DNA of 64,000 nt from Brachypodium distachyon (GCF_000005505.3 NC_016131.3:64527355-64591354); one strand, 5' to 3'; positions 33,463-46,343 are shown, counted from the first letter of the stretch. The notes: generated by a model not told the origin, from the letters alone. Numbers and translations: made by a program.

Positions 33463-35296
33463 TGTCACAACAAAGTTATGCTTGTATGCGAACTTCTTTA
33501 TAAAGGGTACATAATAGAGTACATTAATAGAGCGGAAACATTGTTTACATGCAACCGTCAAACCGCACATATATGTACACTAGCATATTAATCGTGCGTT
33601 GACACAAGCTAAAATAAAATGCACTGCATATTTTCTATACTATCTTCTACTATCAATCATATAATGTATATTTGTTCAACAAGCGATGTATTTGAAGTTT
33701 GACGGACTGCCATTATCAATTGATTTTTTTATATGAGTAAAGTAAAGACATTGAACTTGTCTAGATCATAGTGCATTCTTCAGCACAACACGACAGTTTG
33801 AAGTTTAAATTTTGCAGAGGCGTATAATGTGCATTCTTCTCTCTAGTGGTACAATTATTTTTTTAACATGCCGTATTATTTTCAGATGGCATTGCCAAAA
33901 TTTTAAAAGGATGATCACTGTCACATATATGCCCTCGTACACGATATGGGAATCTTGCCAACTGTTCTGCTCCCGTTGCCGGCGAGCAAATGCTAAAAGA
34001 CTAAAAGTACTGATTGTATCCTCGTCTTCATACGATTTTTTTGGTGCCCCAGCTCACCAGGGGTTCTCAGCTATCGCTTTCCACAAGCAGCAAGTTACAT
34101 GGATCATGCTATTTGTGACATTGTGACAGATTCCATCCGATCAATATCGATCCGGCCGCGGCCGCTCTCCAGTGGCAGTGCACATCAGTCGTCAGCTCCA
34201 AGCATCGCGTCATTTCTCTCCCCTTCGATCGTCCGTCCATGCAATATGCTCCATTCTAATCTAGAGAGAAATGGTACCACCATCCAGGAAACGTAACGGC
34301 AGAAGCAGCGACAGCAGCTGCAGCAGCAAAAAGGTCAAATGGCGACGGCAGCCAGCCAGGGAAGCTTTCCTTTCACGTGATACCACATAAAGGTTCGAGA
34401 GGCGAAGGGAATTGTTAGTTGTTACCATGTCTTGTCCGAAGTTTCCATGCTCTCACTGCAAACTTACTGCCGTCAAGCCTGTGTCACTTCTTTCAAACTG
34501 TTGCTTGCTCTGGAAATGCTACTACTCTGGACTGTCAAGTGTCAACTACTCATTGTGTACTGTCTTTTCATTTCCCTTCACACGTAATAGTCCAAGAGCA
34601 TGCCGTTGCCACATGCATGTCCCATGGAAGGAGGGATTATTAGCATTTGCAAGGAATCGTTAATCCGTTCTCTGTGCCTGTCAAGGGACTGTCAAGTGCA
34701 GCGAAATCACATGAGCGCAGCAAACCCACCTCCTTAAATTAATTCACAGTACACCACCAGCCCCACCCTCTTCCCATGATGCATGTTCCATTGTTCCTCT
34801 CCCCCCTCTCTGTGTGTCATCATGGACCAGAGCCCTCTGGTGCTACAAAAGATGGCATCATTTTTTGCCTCCCTCTCTTGCTTGTCTGGCTCCTTTCCTT
34901 TCTTCTCCTCCCCCATGCGAGCTGAGAAGTTGGAAGCAAGAGCGCTAGTTATGTAGAGCAGACATCACAGCTAAAAAATATCTCAACAAAATTCTCTTTC
35001 TCCCCTGAGATTCCCCCACAAATCCAGCAAAAGCAACAAGAATTATCAAGTTGTTTTTCTTGCTACTTGACTTATTTTGTGTGCTGCAAACACTCTTTTT
35101 TGCAGTTTTTCCTACTACTGGCAAATCAAAACCAAGAAATCCAGCTCTTAACAAATCCATCGTTGTCGCCCATTTGGTCCAATCTGCCAAGTACAAGTTA
35201 GAGAGCCAAGAACCACCCTAGCAAGATCTTGTTCTACTCCATTTGCACCGCTTCTGTCCCAATCTTTCCCCCAAGAAGCGGAAGAAGTCTCCAGCC
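33463..35296. other. upstream region of the protein kinase gene
   Basis: No coding region is supported. The last few hundred bases probably hold the kinase promoter and leader. I saw no TATA box I would rely on. Confidence 0.4.
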
Positions 35297-37794
35297 ATGG
35301 CGGCGGCGCTGGAGTGCTGGTCGGGCCGACCGAGCACCGATGAGGAGATGGTGGAGCAGGTTCTCATGAAGCCCCACACTCGTTCAGACGGCTCACTCCC
35401 CACCTGCGCCGACTCCGCCGGCGCCGGTGAGCCAACTTCGGGTCCGGCGGCGCCCAAGAAGTGGCAGCGGCTGGGGCGCAACTTCGCCGGCGCCATTGCA
35501 GCGTTTAAGAACACGCTCAACCTGGACAACGGTGGTCTCCCCCGCGACCCATCCCCACGCGCCGGCGGCGAGAAGCCGCCTCTTCTTCTCCGAGGCCTCG
35601 CGCAGCTCTACTCCCGTGGCGGCGCTGCCCAGCAGCTGCCCGAGAAGCTCGTTTCTGACCTCCGCCGCCACTTCGACGCTCTTCCCAACAGGTGGCCACT
35701 GAAACTACTTCTGTGTTCTAAATTGTACAGCCTTTAAGATTTGTACTGGTCTGTTAAAACTGTAGTGCTAAGTCAAGCACATGATTTGATTTATGTGGAT
35801 GTGCTAAATGGTTGCTGACAAGCAGAAATCTCGATTTTGCAGCTATGCACAGGCAGGATTTGACATGAAAGATGTCCTCTTGCATGCCCGTCTTGTAGAG
35901 CAGGCGGCCGGTGAGGATCAGCCTGCAGTGAGCATTGAGGAAGTCCATGGCAGAGAAAGTGGTGGTGAAGGCACTGTTTTTCAGCTCACTTTTGCGTGCA
36001 ATGCGCCACTTTCATGGCAGTCAATGTCACCCTCACTTGATAGCCCTTTTTTTAGTTGCAAGAAGATCCAGATCTTTGAGAAGAGAGGATTGACACTTGG
36101 TGTTGTCATGATAATTGTGCAATCTGGGAATGAGGAGCTCTTCAAGACCCGGGTTGAGGCGGCACTAAAATCGGCGACAAAGAAGCAGCGGAAGAACAGT
36201 GGTGGTGGTGTGAAGCTCCCCTTTGGGCTTTGTGGCTGCCAGGAAGAAGGATCACGCAACTTCGATGAGGAGTCTGTGTTTGATCCAGAAGATGGTCAGG
36301 TACTTGACAATGAGCCTACACGCAAACCACAGCTTCCCACTCCCCTACCACAATCATCAGTGTTCGTCTCAGTGGATGAGTGGCAAACCGTCCGATCTGG
36401 GGGCGAGGAGCTTGGCCGCTGGATTGTGAGCTCTGAAGAGATTGAATTTGTTGATTGGGTTGGCCAAAATTCGTTCAAGGGAATTCACAGAGGAAGGAAG
36501 GTTTGGGTCAACAAATTGAGGGGTTGTGACATGGGAAGTGCTTATGATGTTGAAATCCGTCAGGACTTGTTGCAGTTGATGAGCTGTGGCCAGAAGAACA
36601 TCCTCCAGTTCCATGGTATTTGCTTCAATGAGAGCCATGGACTCTGCATAGTAACTAGGATGATGGAAGGAGGTTCAGTTCATGATATCATCATGCAGAG
36701 AAACAAGAGACTGTCACTCCGAGACACGGTCAGGATTGCTCTTGATGTTGCTGATGGTTTGGCATTTATGAACAGCTATGGCATTGCCTACCGTGATCTT
36801 AATGCGCAAAGGATCCTACTAGACAGGCAAGGAAATGCCTGCCTTGGGGATATGGGCATTGTTACCCCTTGTAATAATGCCGGTGAGGTTACTGAGTATG
36901 AGACGTCTGGGTATCGCTGGCTAGCACCAGAGGTTAGTTTTCTTGACTTTATTTACTGTGGAATCTTAATACTGGCTAGAAGTGCTCTTTCAGATTGTGA
37001 GTTTAGTTTCAAAGTGCTGTTTCAGATTGTGAGTTTAGTTCCAGCATACTAGAGGTTCTAGGAGGTAGTTACTCTATGTTAGCTAGCAGGCATTTCTTGG
37101 AATTATTAAACGACCCATTCTGTAAATACACATTAGTAGGATCGAAGTATGTGATGTTCATGAATGATGAAACATTTTTTTTTCTTATCATCCTGTGTAA
37201 CGTCAATTCCCATGTACAAACTGCGACGCATAGTAATGCTTGATTTTACTGTCAACTTGATATTCTTCTGTTATAGATCTGAGCAGAACATAAAATTCCA
37301 ACAGACTGAAAAAAAAAACTGCTTTGATCTCGCCAAACTGAAATTTTTCTGCGGTAAATCAGCATGTCGATTACTATCTCATGTCCACTCTGCAGACAGG
37401 AGTTGTGGTCCTAATATTGTTTCCTTCATCATCCTTCGACAGTCATTCCTAGTTTTTATGACATAGTGAACTTGTTCTTACATGAAGTTACCACCATGCT
37501 GCATTACAGATCATCGCCGGAGATCCTGAAAGCGTGTCGGAGACCTGCATGAGCAACGTCTACAGTTACGGAATGGTCCTGTGGGAGATGGTCACGGGCG
37601 AGGAAGCATACTCCACGTACTCGCCGGTGCAAGCAGCGGTGGGGATCGCGGCCTGCGGACTGAGGCCGGAGATACCAAGAGACTGCCCTCAGTTCCTGAG
37701 GTCGCTGATGACCCGGTGCTGGGACAATTGCCCTCTGAAGCGCCCTCAGTTCTCAGAGATCATATCCACCCTGCAAAGGCAGGTCATCAGATAG
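35297..37794 (+). CDS. atypical protein kinase (tyrosine-kinase-like group)
   Basis: Three exons, 35297-35691, 35843-36932 and 37510-37794, total 1770 bases and give 589 residues with matching splice phases. The plant-specific N-terminal half (residues 1-330) starts MAAALECWSGRPSTDEEMVEQ. The kinase fold runs from about 332 to the C-terminus. The glycine loop is degenerate (WVGQNSFKG) and a Lys follows in VWVNKLRG. The catalytic loop reads AYRDLNAQRILLD (Tyr448-Arg-Asp450) instead of HRD. The metal-binding motif is DMG (468-470) instead of DFG. APE is intact across the second intron. Both catalytic Asp residues remain, so low activity is possible. The family resembles Arabidopsis kinases with the same N-terminus; specific function is unknown. 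Confidence 0.9.
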
Positions 37795-38340
37795 TTTTTT
37801 CTTTTCTTTTCATCACCATTGTGCTATATATGTTTGCCATGTGTTTGGCTGCTGATTGCCAAATCATGCAGGAAACTGCATGTGAGAAAAAGTATAATAT
37901 ATGTGCAAAGGCTTGATATATATACATATTGCTAGCTGCATATCACACTATCCTGTTGCTTGAGGTGGTCCAGTCATAAGTCACTATGAAAAATGAGAGA
38001 GCATCAAGGATTTATAATAGAAGGATCTGCAGGACGAAGGACAGTTGTTTTTACCTGCCCTGTCCTCTACCACAACCTAACTGTACAGTTCAATATATTT
38101 AAACGAGCAATGCAATGCTTCTGGGACACTTGGATGCAGATTGCCATTCTGCTATAAACAAGGCTGGATCTGCCGGGGGGGGTCAAGATATGTTGATAGC
38201 TCTTGAGATCCTTCGTTGTTTGACCCGCTCAAGATTGCGACTGCCGACTGGTAATGTGGGCCAAAATTTTAACACTATCGTTTCAACAACATCTGCTGCT
38301 TCGGCTCTGGCCCCATGACCACGAGGCCATGGCTTTGTTG
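37795..38340. other. 3' flank of the kinase gene
   Basis: Probably 3' untranslated region and spacer. No further gene is seen. Confidence 0.4.
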
Positions 38341-38666
38341 GAGATCCTCACCAGGTTGTGTATATGGTTGTCTACGTGGCATTTAGACGACCAAAGGACA
38401 AATTAAGGCTCTAACTGCTTGTGTACAAGGTTGTTTAAATTTAGACATTGTCTAAATTTTTCTCCACAATGTTATATAGACGATCCAAGCACAATGTCCA
38501 AATGCTCACTAGAGATGATTTAGCTATGGAGACGAGAGAGAATATAGACAAGTTGCATATAGACAAGCCGCTGGAGAATTGTAAAATCGTAAATGAAACT
38601 TTTTTTAGACCGTGATCTAAATGAAGATATAGACAAACAAATATACACGACTTGCTGAGGATGCTC
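38341..38666. mobile_element. probable DNA-transposon MITE
   Basis: The left end GAGATCCTCACCAGG and inverted right end GAGCATCCTCAGCAAG are similar. TTG occurs on both sides (38338-38340 and 38667-38669). The inside is rich in TATAGACAA motifs and has no coding capacity. Superfamily is uncertain. Confidence 0.6.
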
Positions 38667-40060
38667 TTGGCGTGCCCATGTGCGGATCCGCCTCCATGGT
38701 CGTCTTTATCGTTTTGTTTCCAAGGAACAGTTCATACCTACGACTTTGTCACTCCTGCATGCTGATTTCTTTTCTTATTTTATCATCCTGGTTCGGGGGT
38801 CCCAAGCACCAGCTCCTTCGATGAACGTGATTTGATTGCTATGATAAACGATGGTACGACGGTGTCTGTCACCTCAATTATTTTCGTTGTGTCTTGGAAC
38901 TGGTTTTTAGATCTGCGTCCACGCCTCCGGCGACTTCCGCAGGCCAGTTTGGAACGGGGAATCTGTTGGTCGACTTCAGATCAAAATTCAAAACCGAGCG
39001 CCACTTCTTCTTAAACAAAAAGATGCATTCTGCTCCACTTTATAATCCGACAAGCAAATACGGACTAGTGCAAACAAACTAGATCAAGCTTATATCTAAA
39101 GAGGATCACGAACGCGCAAGATTAGTAACGAGTTGTCAGCTCACTCGTGAATAAATCGAGCTGGACACGACTCCTGAATCTGTTAAATAGAAATTCAGAG
39201 ATAAGATAACTGTCACCGAGCCGCAACGGGGAGACAGAAAGAGGCCTCGTAACAGTGACCGTTGGCGACCGTGAGATGCGCCTGTCGCCGTCGATCTACC
39301 GGGCCGACGGCTCCGGTAGTCCGGTCCCGCTCACGTACGTATAGGTACAGCAGGCCACACAGGCCCGACACGGCTTTGCAGGACCGGCATGGAGCTGAGC
39401 AGCTGACACTGTCCATGGCTCCGCGCCCGGGCACCCCCCGGATCGCCGCAGGAGCATCCGATGAAGCTGCTCTTTCCACAATTCCATCGATGGAAAAAAA
39501 GAAGAGTTCATCTTGAAGAACCTACCATTAGGCATTTATTTAGGCTAGTATCATCACTGCACTGTCGTGTACAGCAAACAATTGAGAATTGAAGTGCAGA
39601 ACCGTGACGCGTCCGCTCAGCTCATCAAGCGTGCAACGCATGCGCGCGTCTGTCTGTCTGTCGCTGGTGCAGTTGCCTTCGAACTTCGAATCGTGCCATG
39701 AATTTTCTCTGCGGGTCCCCTCAACGCTGTCACGCAGCTCTCGCTGAAGACGCATTAAACGCGCGCCTTTCTTCCCGTCCTTGCTCCTTGGCAATGGCAT
39801 GCATGCGGCGTGCCTGATGCCTCCTGCCGTGCGTTGGCGGCAGAAGCAGCAGCGAATGCATTCATCAAAGCGCGCGATGAATGAATGAATGAATGGGCAT
39901 GGCAGGCTGGTGCAGCAGTACCGCACCCCCTTTACAAATTACAAGGACGACACAGGCTGGGGGGTCTGAGACAATTCCGTAGCTACAGCCTACAGATAGA
40001 CTGCTCGCAGAACTAAACGCACGGGGGCGGGGCCACTGGATGTGACAGCACGATATGGAT
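38667..40060. other. intergenic, no supported gene
   Basis: Open frames at 39213-39926 on the minus strand have no recognisable features. A short ATGAATGA tandem run lies near 39880. Confidence 0.4.
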
Positions 40061-40283
40061 GAGTAAATTGCACATTCCACCGTCTTCGAGAGGGTTGCTG
40101 AGGAGAACACCCACTCTATGATTTTTTTCCGGAAAACAACCACTCGACGTCTAATCCATTGCGGTAAGGTTCTAATCCTCGTTTGCGCGTGTCAAACAAC
40201 TTTCTGACCGGTGGGACCCAAAGATCAGAGCCACGCTGGCTGGCCCGGCTTGCCACACTGGAGCCACGTTGCCACACTGGAAA

Positions 40284-40376
40284 AACCCACTCGCGTACGA
40301 CGACCTGGAGGCCGCCACGTCCCACTTCGCCGACGCCGCGCTGCTCGGGAGGGGCAGCCATGGGGCAGTTTACAAG
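40284..40376 (+). pseudogene. captured kinase fragment: ATP-binding loop exon
   Basis: The frame reads NPLAYDDLEAATSHF and then LLGRGSHGAVYK, the glycine-rich loop of a plant receptor-like or cytoplasmic Ser/Thr kinase. It ends at AAG|GTAA, so the donor site of the source gene may have been taken along. Only about 31 codons are present. Confidence 0.85.
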
Positions 40377-40388
40377 GTAACCTAGCGT

Positions 40389-40612
40389 CCCGGTCGGCGC
40401 GAAGTTGCGGCATTGCTGGCGGCGTCGGGCACGCGGAGCACCAGGCCGAAGTCGCCGAGGTGCGCGTCGAGGTTGGCGTCGAGGAGGATGTTGGCGGACT
40501 TGACATCCCGGTGAATGACGGCGGGCGCGGCGTCGTGGAGCGCTCGCGGCACCTGGCCGTCTGCAGCGCGAGGCGGATGCGACGGGGCCAACCGGGAGGG
40601 CGAGGGTCGGAG
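40389..40612 (-). pseudogene. captured kinase fragment: catalytic loop, inverted
   Basis: On the minus strand the frame reads [12 protein letters not shown], then, after a frame change, [20 protein letters not shown] and [14 protein letters not shown]. This covers the HRD catalytic loop and DFG motif. It faces opposite to the ATP-loop fragment a dozen bases away, so the two cannot be read as one kinase. Confidence 0.85.
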
Positions 40613-41396
40613 TGGAGCAGGTCGTGTGGCCACGGACGAGTCCGCCTTGCAGGAGAGGTACCCCATTCAAGCCGAGCCGTCATGTCGGCCGGCCGGGGCA
40701 AGGCAAGGCTAGGCGGAGACCCAAAGATCGCGTGGCTAGCATCAGCGTGACTCTGATCTGTGGGTTCCACCGGTCAGAACGCTGTTTAAACACGCGCGTA
40801 CGAGGATTAGGACCTTAGTGCAACAGATTAGACGCCGAGTGAGTGTTTTCTGCAAAAAAATCATCAAGTGGATGTTCTCCGCAACAACCCTCCCAAAGAT
40901 GAGTGGAGTGTGCAATTACCTCTCTACCGATAGACAGACGGACGTGCCCACAAAACGATAAGGAACAAAAACAAAAGGAACGCAATCAAAACAGAAACTG
41001 ATCGTTGCCTCTTTCCTACAAGTTGGATTTCCTGTCGAAATGGATTTGAGAGGCATCCCTGGGTTCCAAACGGTAGAGGTAAAAAACATAGGAAGCCAAT
41101 GCTTTGATCCAAGCAGGGCCAGACAGACACAGTGTTGAAAAGAAAGAAGCATCATCAATTCATCATCTTAGGACTGCACTCGAGTCAACTTCAGCATCCA
41201 ACTCAAAACAGTGATGTTGATTGGTTAAACTTTTGAACGAGAAAGACGAGTAAATTTGGATGAACAGCTCAAGGACATGCTATTCGCCCATAAAAATTGT
41301 CTAGGTACAATAAACATGGGAGACCATGAACTTGGTTTGCCGGCTTTTCTCCTTATTTCTGAAGAAGATCACTGGGGGTAAAACTCTCTCAAGGGT

Positions 41397-44300
41397 CTAC
41401 TCGGATATGGGGCATGCACCCTCGAAAGCTTCCTGCTCCTTGCGACAGAAGTCAAATTCATTAGTGTAGTAATACATGCAGCCAGCATAGGCGTCCATCT
41501 CCTTGGGGCACTTTTGGTGAAGATCTTTCAAGCTGCGATGGAAAGTGATTCTTATGAGAAGTGGGGAAACAGAGCAGGGATCGTCTTAATCGAAGCCATA
41601 TCATTCGGTTAAGCAACAACGAAAAAGCGTCCTACAGTCTACAAAATACATGAAACATGACCAGATGGTTTCCAAAATTGAGTTCAGAAAAGGAAAGAAT
41701 GACACAGGAAATAGGAACTGTTAACGAAAAAAATTCTGCTAGGCTGCCACCCAAAATGGATGTCCCTATAAACCTTCTCAATGAAATGCCTGGAACTAGA
41801 GTGCAGAAAAAGGTAAACATTGTGTTGGTAATAAAAAAAATCATGAGAATGCATGCGATCTTGTAAAGTTGATAATATATTATGTACTCCCTCCGACCAG
41901 TATTACTTGTCTCAAATTTGTCCAAATACGAATGTATCTGTAAAAAGTGTCTACATACATGTAATATTTCGACAAGTAATTCCGGCCAGAGGGAGTACTA
42001 AAATTATCTGTCCACGGTAGAATGGTACTCCCTCCGTTCCATAATTCTTGGTAGGTTTATAACATTGCATGCTGTCCCGCATCTGTAGCTCAGTGCTAAA
42101 AATCTGTGTTTATGATAGGTCTAAAATACTATTAGGCAAAAAATCACCTAATGTAGTACTACTATCCTTGCCACTTACCCTTGTTTTTACCCAAGAAGCA
42201 AAACAACTTAACATGAAGCATTATCTCACCAACTTAATCCATTATGCCACCAGAAGTCTTAAACATGGAAGATTGCCAAAAAGATGAATACTGATTGTAA
42301 CAGCTATAAGCAAGCACTAATGACTATAAGAACACTCAAGTTCGAACTCGATTACTCCGATGTCAAGTCAGCCTAGATCCTTATGGCATGGCTGAAGGTT
42401 CAAGAAATACACCAAACTGAAAAAGTAACACATCTACCTCCATTTATTCTCCAATCACTTTAGTACTAGTACTAGATCAACAAAACAATAATCACTTTAG
42501 TACAAGATCAACAAAACATACAAAAGTCAGAGAAAGCAAGGATTCTTCAATCCCACATCATGCTTGTCTACTAGTGGTAACCATTTCCAGTAGTCATAAT
42601 GGGAGACACATACATTACTCGTGATTACCGATGAGGTGTTATTGCCGCCTTATAAATTACTCAATTTTGCAAAACCCACGCTTGTATAAATAACTAACGA
42701 AGTGCTGTCGGGAAATTATGCACTTCAGTGGCTAATTTATTCTGAATAGCTAAATGCCCGTGCGTTGCTACGGATAAAACATATTAGACTACTCATGAAT
42801 TAAAAAACTTCTATGTATTAATGACACGTGCTAGTAATTTTATCTTAGCTTCGATGGAAAACACCATCCATATCTTAATTATTTAACAATTTAATTGTTG
42901 TGTTAGGAGGTGGCAAGCTTTTTTTTTACGATAGAAGAGGCAAAGAGGTGACGGACCGCCGCCACCAATTGCCACTTTTATATAAGAGTAAAGATTAAAA
43001 ATTCCACAGCATAAACACCGGACATCATAAAAAAGTAAACAACAGCATGAAGCGATTAACAATCTCAAATTTGTCTACCTCATGTATATGTGCTATCAAG
43101 ATCAACATAATCATATGAACAATACAGGTAAGAGATATCACCACTGATACTCCATAAAGTACTTCGCCAAAGTAACAGGGGTATTGCGGCTTACAGGAGT
43201 GCACTCCGGGGTCCGCTATAGTGTTGTCACTGACAAAGACGATGAAGACACAACAGTGCATTGCGGAGGAAGATGACAGTAAGAAGAAGAACTCAGTCAT
43301 ACGGGTGCTCCCTGAAACCTGATTATCCTCAACTCGTGCAGGACATAAAAGAAGCAAGAAGTCATAGTGCTGCCTTTCTAGACCCCATATAGGGTCACCA
43401 GAATCAGGTTTTTCGAAAGCGCTCAGTAGATTTCTTGCTACTTCTCATCTTTGTGCTCCTGTATGACACGCCGACACCCTGCTGCATCGACATTCTTCGT
43501 TGGTGTCAACACCAGAGTATTTGCTAGAACGCACTAGTGTAAGTCACAATACCCGTGTTACTTTGTTGTAATCTTTATCTTTACTGTACATTAAGTCATT
43601 AATCTACAGTTGGTGGTGATGATGCGTCTTCCTCATGCATTCCAAAAGTTAGGCCCTCCAAATTTAAACTAATCTTTTGGTTCCAAAAGCTATGCCACCC
43701 AAATCTAATGCAATTAGCACATCCCTTACTTATACACAATTAGCACCAAAAATTTCAAAACTAGGGCCCAATAAACAGAAAAAAGAAGTCCCGATGGAGA
43801 AACATTCCTTCTATGAAAAACATTTGTTAGATTCAAAGTAAAAAAATTACAATGAACTACGCAGCAACGCCACTTAGCTAGTACTTGTAAAGTATCAAGG
43901 ATAACGCTCTCTACTCGCTTGCTAGTAGTACTCATGCGAAGCTTCAAGCTAGTACTCATGTGAATATATTATGGTGCGATCATACTTTCTTTTATGTTAC
44001 TGTTATGTCTAGATCATATGTTTGCAAATGCCAATATCTGTTTTACAGAATAAATTAGTTGTGTGATGTAGCGGATAACAACAGGGTGGGCCAATCAAAT
44101 AGATATGTCTTCAAGTCTTCGGAGCATCATGTAATCACTAATATGCTCATATTGGTGACATTATTGTTGCTGTAATAAAAGAAGCATATGTAGCGACTTA
44201 ATATCTTTTCGCCCCCTACCACACAATCACGGGATGGGTAAACAAATGAATCCTTCACCATGAAATTGGAGCATGCAGGGGCAGAGGCAGGATGGAAACA

Positions 44301-46343
44301 TAAGGGGGGCCAAGGTATCTAGGAAACATTAACAGCACAATTAAACAAAAAGGACTCAGTCCAAGCGTCTAGGCACGCTGATTCTTGTAGAGTTCGGCCC
44401 AAAATGCAGCCGTTTGCAATATACATCTTAGTCCTTGACGCGATTTTCTGCACCCATCACTGGTCTAATGCCACGGGACCAACCACAGTTCAGCCTGGTG
44501 CACTAACTAGATTATCAATGTAGCTTAGCAATTGGTCCAGTCTAATTATTGATTTATTTCTCATATCTTCACATCAGTTAAGCTCCGGTCTAAGTTTAGG
44601 CTTCTTCCACTAGAAACATATATATGTCGACAGGCTTCCAGGGCAGGAAACAAGAGGGATAGACGGACTCTTGGCTGGAGCATGAGGGGGGCCCTGGCCC
44701 CTGCTGGTCCTCCCCTAGCTCCGCCACTGGGAGCATGTAATCACTGACTGCTTAGTTCAGTTAAGTCAAGATCAACATGGTTTGAGTTTAAAGTGGGGTG
44801 GTTCTTAACAAGCCAGTGTAAGAGGAATATCGGATGTTTAGCTAAGGTGTGTTTAGATGATGGCCAAATTGTACCCAAACAAAATTTTGGTCATGGCCCA
44901 AAATTGGTCTTTGTTTTTTGCCAAATCTAGTTTATTTTTCTTACCAATCTTGGCCAACTCTTGGGCAAGCAAAACCATGACCAAAATTTTGGCTACCAAA
45001 TTTTTTGGTAGGGTAAACTGGGCTAGAACCAACCACACCTTTAAGTTTATACACTAAAAAGTTGCAGTGGATGTTGCTCACCGCTTGTATTCCCAGAATG
45101 GACTCTACTTAATAGCAGTGGACCGGCATTGTAAGGTAAAGAGATACCAATCACAGCAGGTCTCACCTGGCAAAGGAAGCAGGAAGCCATCGTATCTATA
45201 TTTTTGGCTAGAACAATTGACTTTAGCATGGCATATAATCGGCCTATCCCTCTTGATTATCTTAGGGACTCTACTATATTGTTCAGTGATAGCTATTTGG
45301 TTATAATTGTTCAGGTGCTCATCTGAAAATGGGATGCAAACTTCCTCTAGCAAATGAATGAATCAGAAACAACTCTCATCTGTCTCGCACGACAATACAA
45401 CAGATATAGTAAAACAAACAAATTTAAAAGCTTCCACCTAAATGTACAATTCATATGTAAGAAAATAAATTGAGAAACATAGGAAAGTCATAGTCCTTAT
45501 TGACTGCATTGCAGAGATACTCACTTTTGGGAAATGAAATTATCCTACACATATAAACAAGCTACTCCGTAATTCATTTTTACAGCTGAGCCAAAAGGCA
45601 AATGAGCTAGCTAGTGAGTGTAGCATTTCCAGTTCAGCCCTTCTGTATAATCTGATCAGGAAGCTAACACTGCGTGGTGTATGTGTCATACTGACTGTCA
45701 AAAGAAATTGGTCAGTCATTGCACAACTACTTATCCATAATAACTAGTACGCAGTTTATCGGCCAAGATGATGCAAAACCTCATTCCTGTGTTAATCCGA
45801 AACCACGGTACTCACTACTAAACTAATACTGATCATCCTGCATAGGCTAATCGCAGACACAAGTTTTGCTTACTAGTATCGGCTAACGCTAAAGGGTGAA
45901 AACAATTCAAGGCAGCAGCGACTAAACGTCACAGCACATCAGCATTACAGTCCAAACTAACTAAATTGGGCGTACATCAGTCACACAGCGCGCACCTATC
46001 CGAACGAATTAAACGCTCACGAGCAGCACGATCAAAGTAACATTCAACGAATCCGAAACCCCAAATACAAAGGAGGGGAAGAGATAAAGCGCTGATGACG
46101 AGGAGGAGGAAGACATGGGAGGGGCAGGTTTGGCTGGATTACTCACAGGTTGAAGACGCAGCGCGTGACCTGGCGACCCTTCTCGAGGCACTTCTCGGGA
46201 TTGGGGTCCTTCTTCTTGCAGTTGAGGAAGGCCATGTTCTCCGGCTGGCAGCGCACGGCTATGTGCTTGGACGCCGCCATCAGCACCGATGACGTCGGGA
46301 TCGGTTCCCCCGAGGCGTCCACCGGCGTGCTGCTCGCTGACAT
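41397..46343 (-). CDS. NDUFA8: NADH dehydrogenase (complex I) subunit NDUFA8
   Basis: This is an accessory subunit of mitochondrial complex I, exposed to the intermembrane space. Exon 1 is 46147-46343 and exon 2 is 41397-41532, joined in phase to give 110 residues (333 bases including stop). Cysteines fall at 32/42, 52/62, 74/84 and 95/106. This gives three CX9C pairs and a final CX10C pair, the twin CX9C pattern of proteins oxidised by the Mia40 pathway. The start MSASSTPVDASGEPIPTSSV matches the plant family. No cleavable presequence is visible, as expected. The 4.6 kb intron holds a Stowaway, a hAT miniature and other repeats. Confidence 0.95.
41887..41995. mobile_element. Stowaway MITE in the NDUFA8 intron
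   Basis: The left end CTCCCTCCGACCAGTATTAC and inverted right end CTCCCTCTGGCCGGAATTAC are flanked by TA. At 109 bases it is of the same family as 20831-20943. Confidence 0.92.
42027..42060. mobile_element. solo Stowaway end
   Basis: GGTACTCCCTCCGTTCCATAATTC resembles one Stowaway terminus. No partner end is found nearby. Confidence 0.5.
42745..42778. repeat. CCCGTGCGTTGCTACGG grass repeat tail
   Basis: The motif CCCGTGCGTTGCTACGG also occurs, slightly changed, at about 60330. It is a frequent tail of dispersed grass repeats. No complete element was defined. Confidence 0.5.
44276..44729. mobile_element. hAT-type MITE in the NDUFA8 intron
   Basis: The ends CAGGGGCAGAGGCAGGA and, inverted, CAGTGGCGGAGCTAGG are flanked by a perfect 8-base duplication GGAGCATG (44268-44275 and 44730-44737). 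Length is 454 bases, with no transposase. Confidence 0.93.
44846..45039. mobile_element. Tourist-like MITE in the NDUFA8 intron
   Basis: The left end GGTGTGTTTAG and inverted right end GGTGTGGTTGGTTCTAG, together with internal inverted blocks such as CAAAATTTTGGTCATGG, fit a small foldback MITE. TAA lies at the left end and two bases beyond the right end. Confidence 0.6.

Larger units (their letters stand above)
40061..40922. mobile_element. Pack-MULE with captured kinase fragments
   Basis: Long inverted repeats of about 170 bases, imperfect, begin GAGTAAATTGCAC on the left and, inverted, GAGGTAATTGCAC on the right. They contain matching blocks such as AACACCCACT, GACGTCTAAT and CTGACCGGTG. 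The candidate 9-base flanks, GATATGGAT and TCTACCGAT, match at only five positions, so the target duplication is old or wrong. The core at 40284-40612 carries two host kinase gene pieces and no transposase. Confidence 0.82.

Noticed and set aside
43025..43357. 110-residue hydrophobic frame inside the NDUFA8 intron
   Set aside because: It lies within an intron on the same strand, and I recognise no family.
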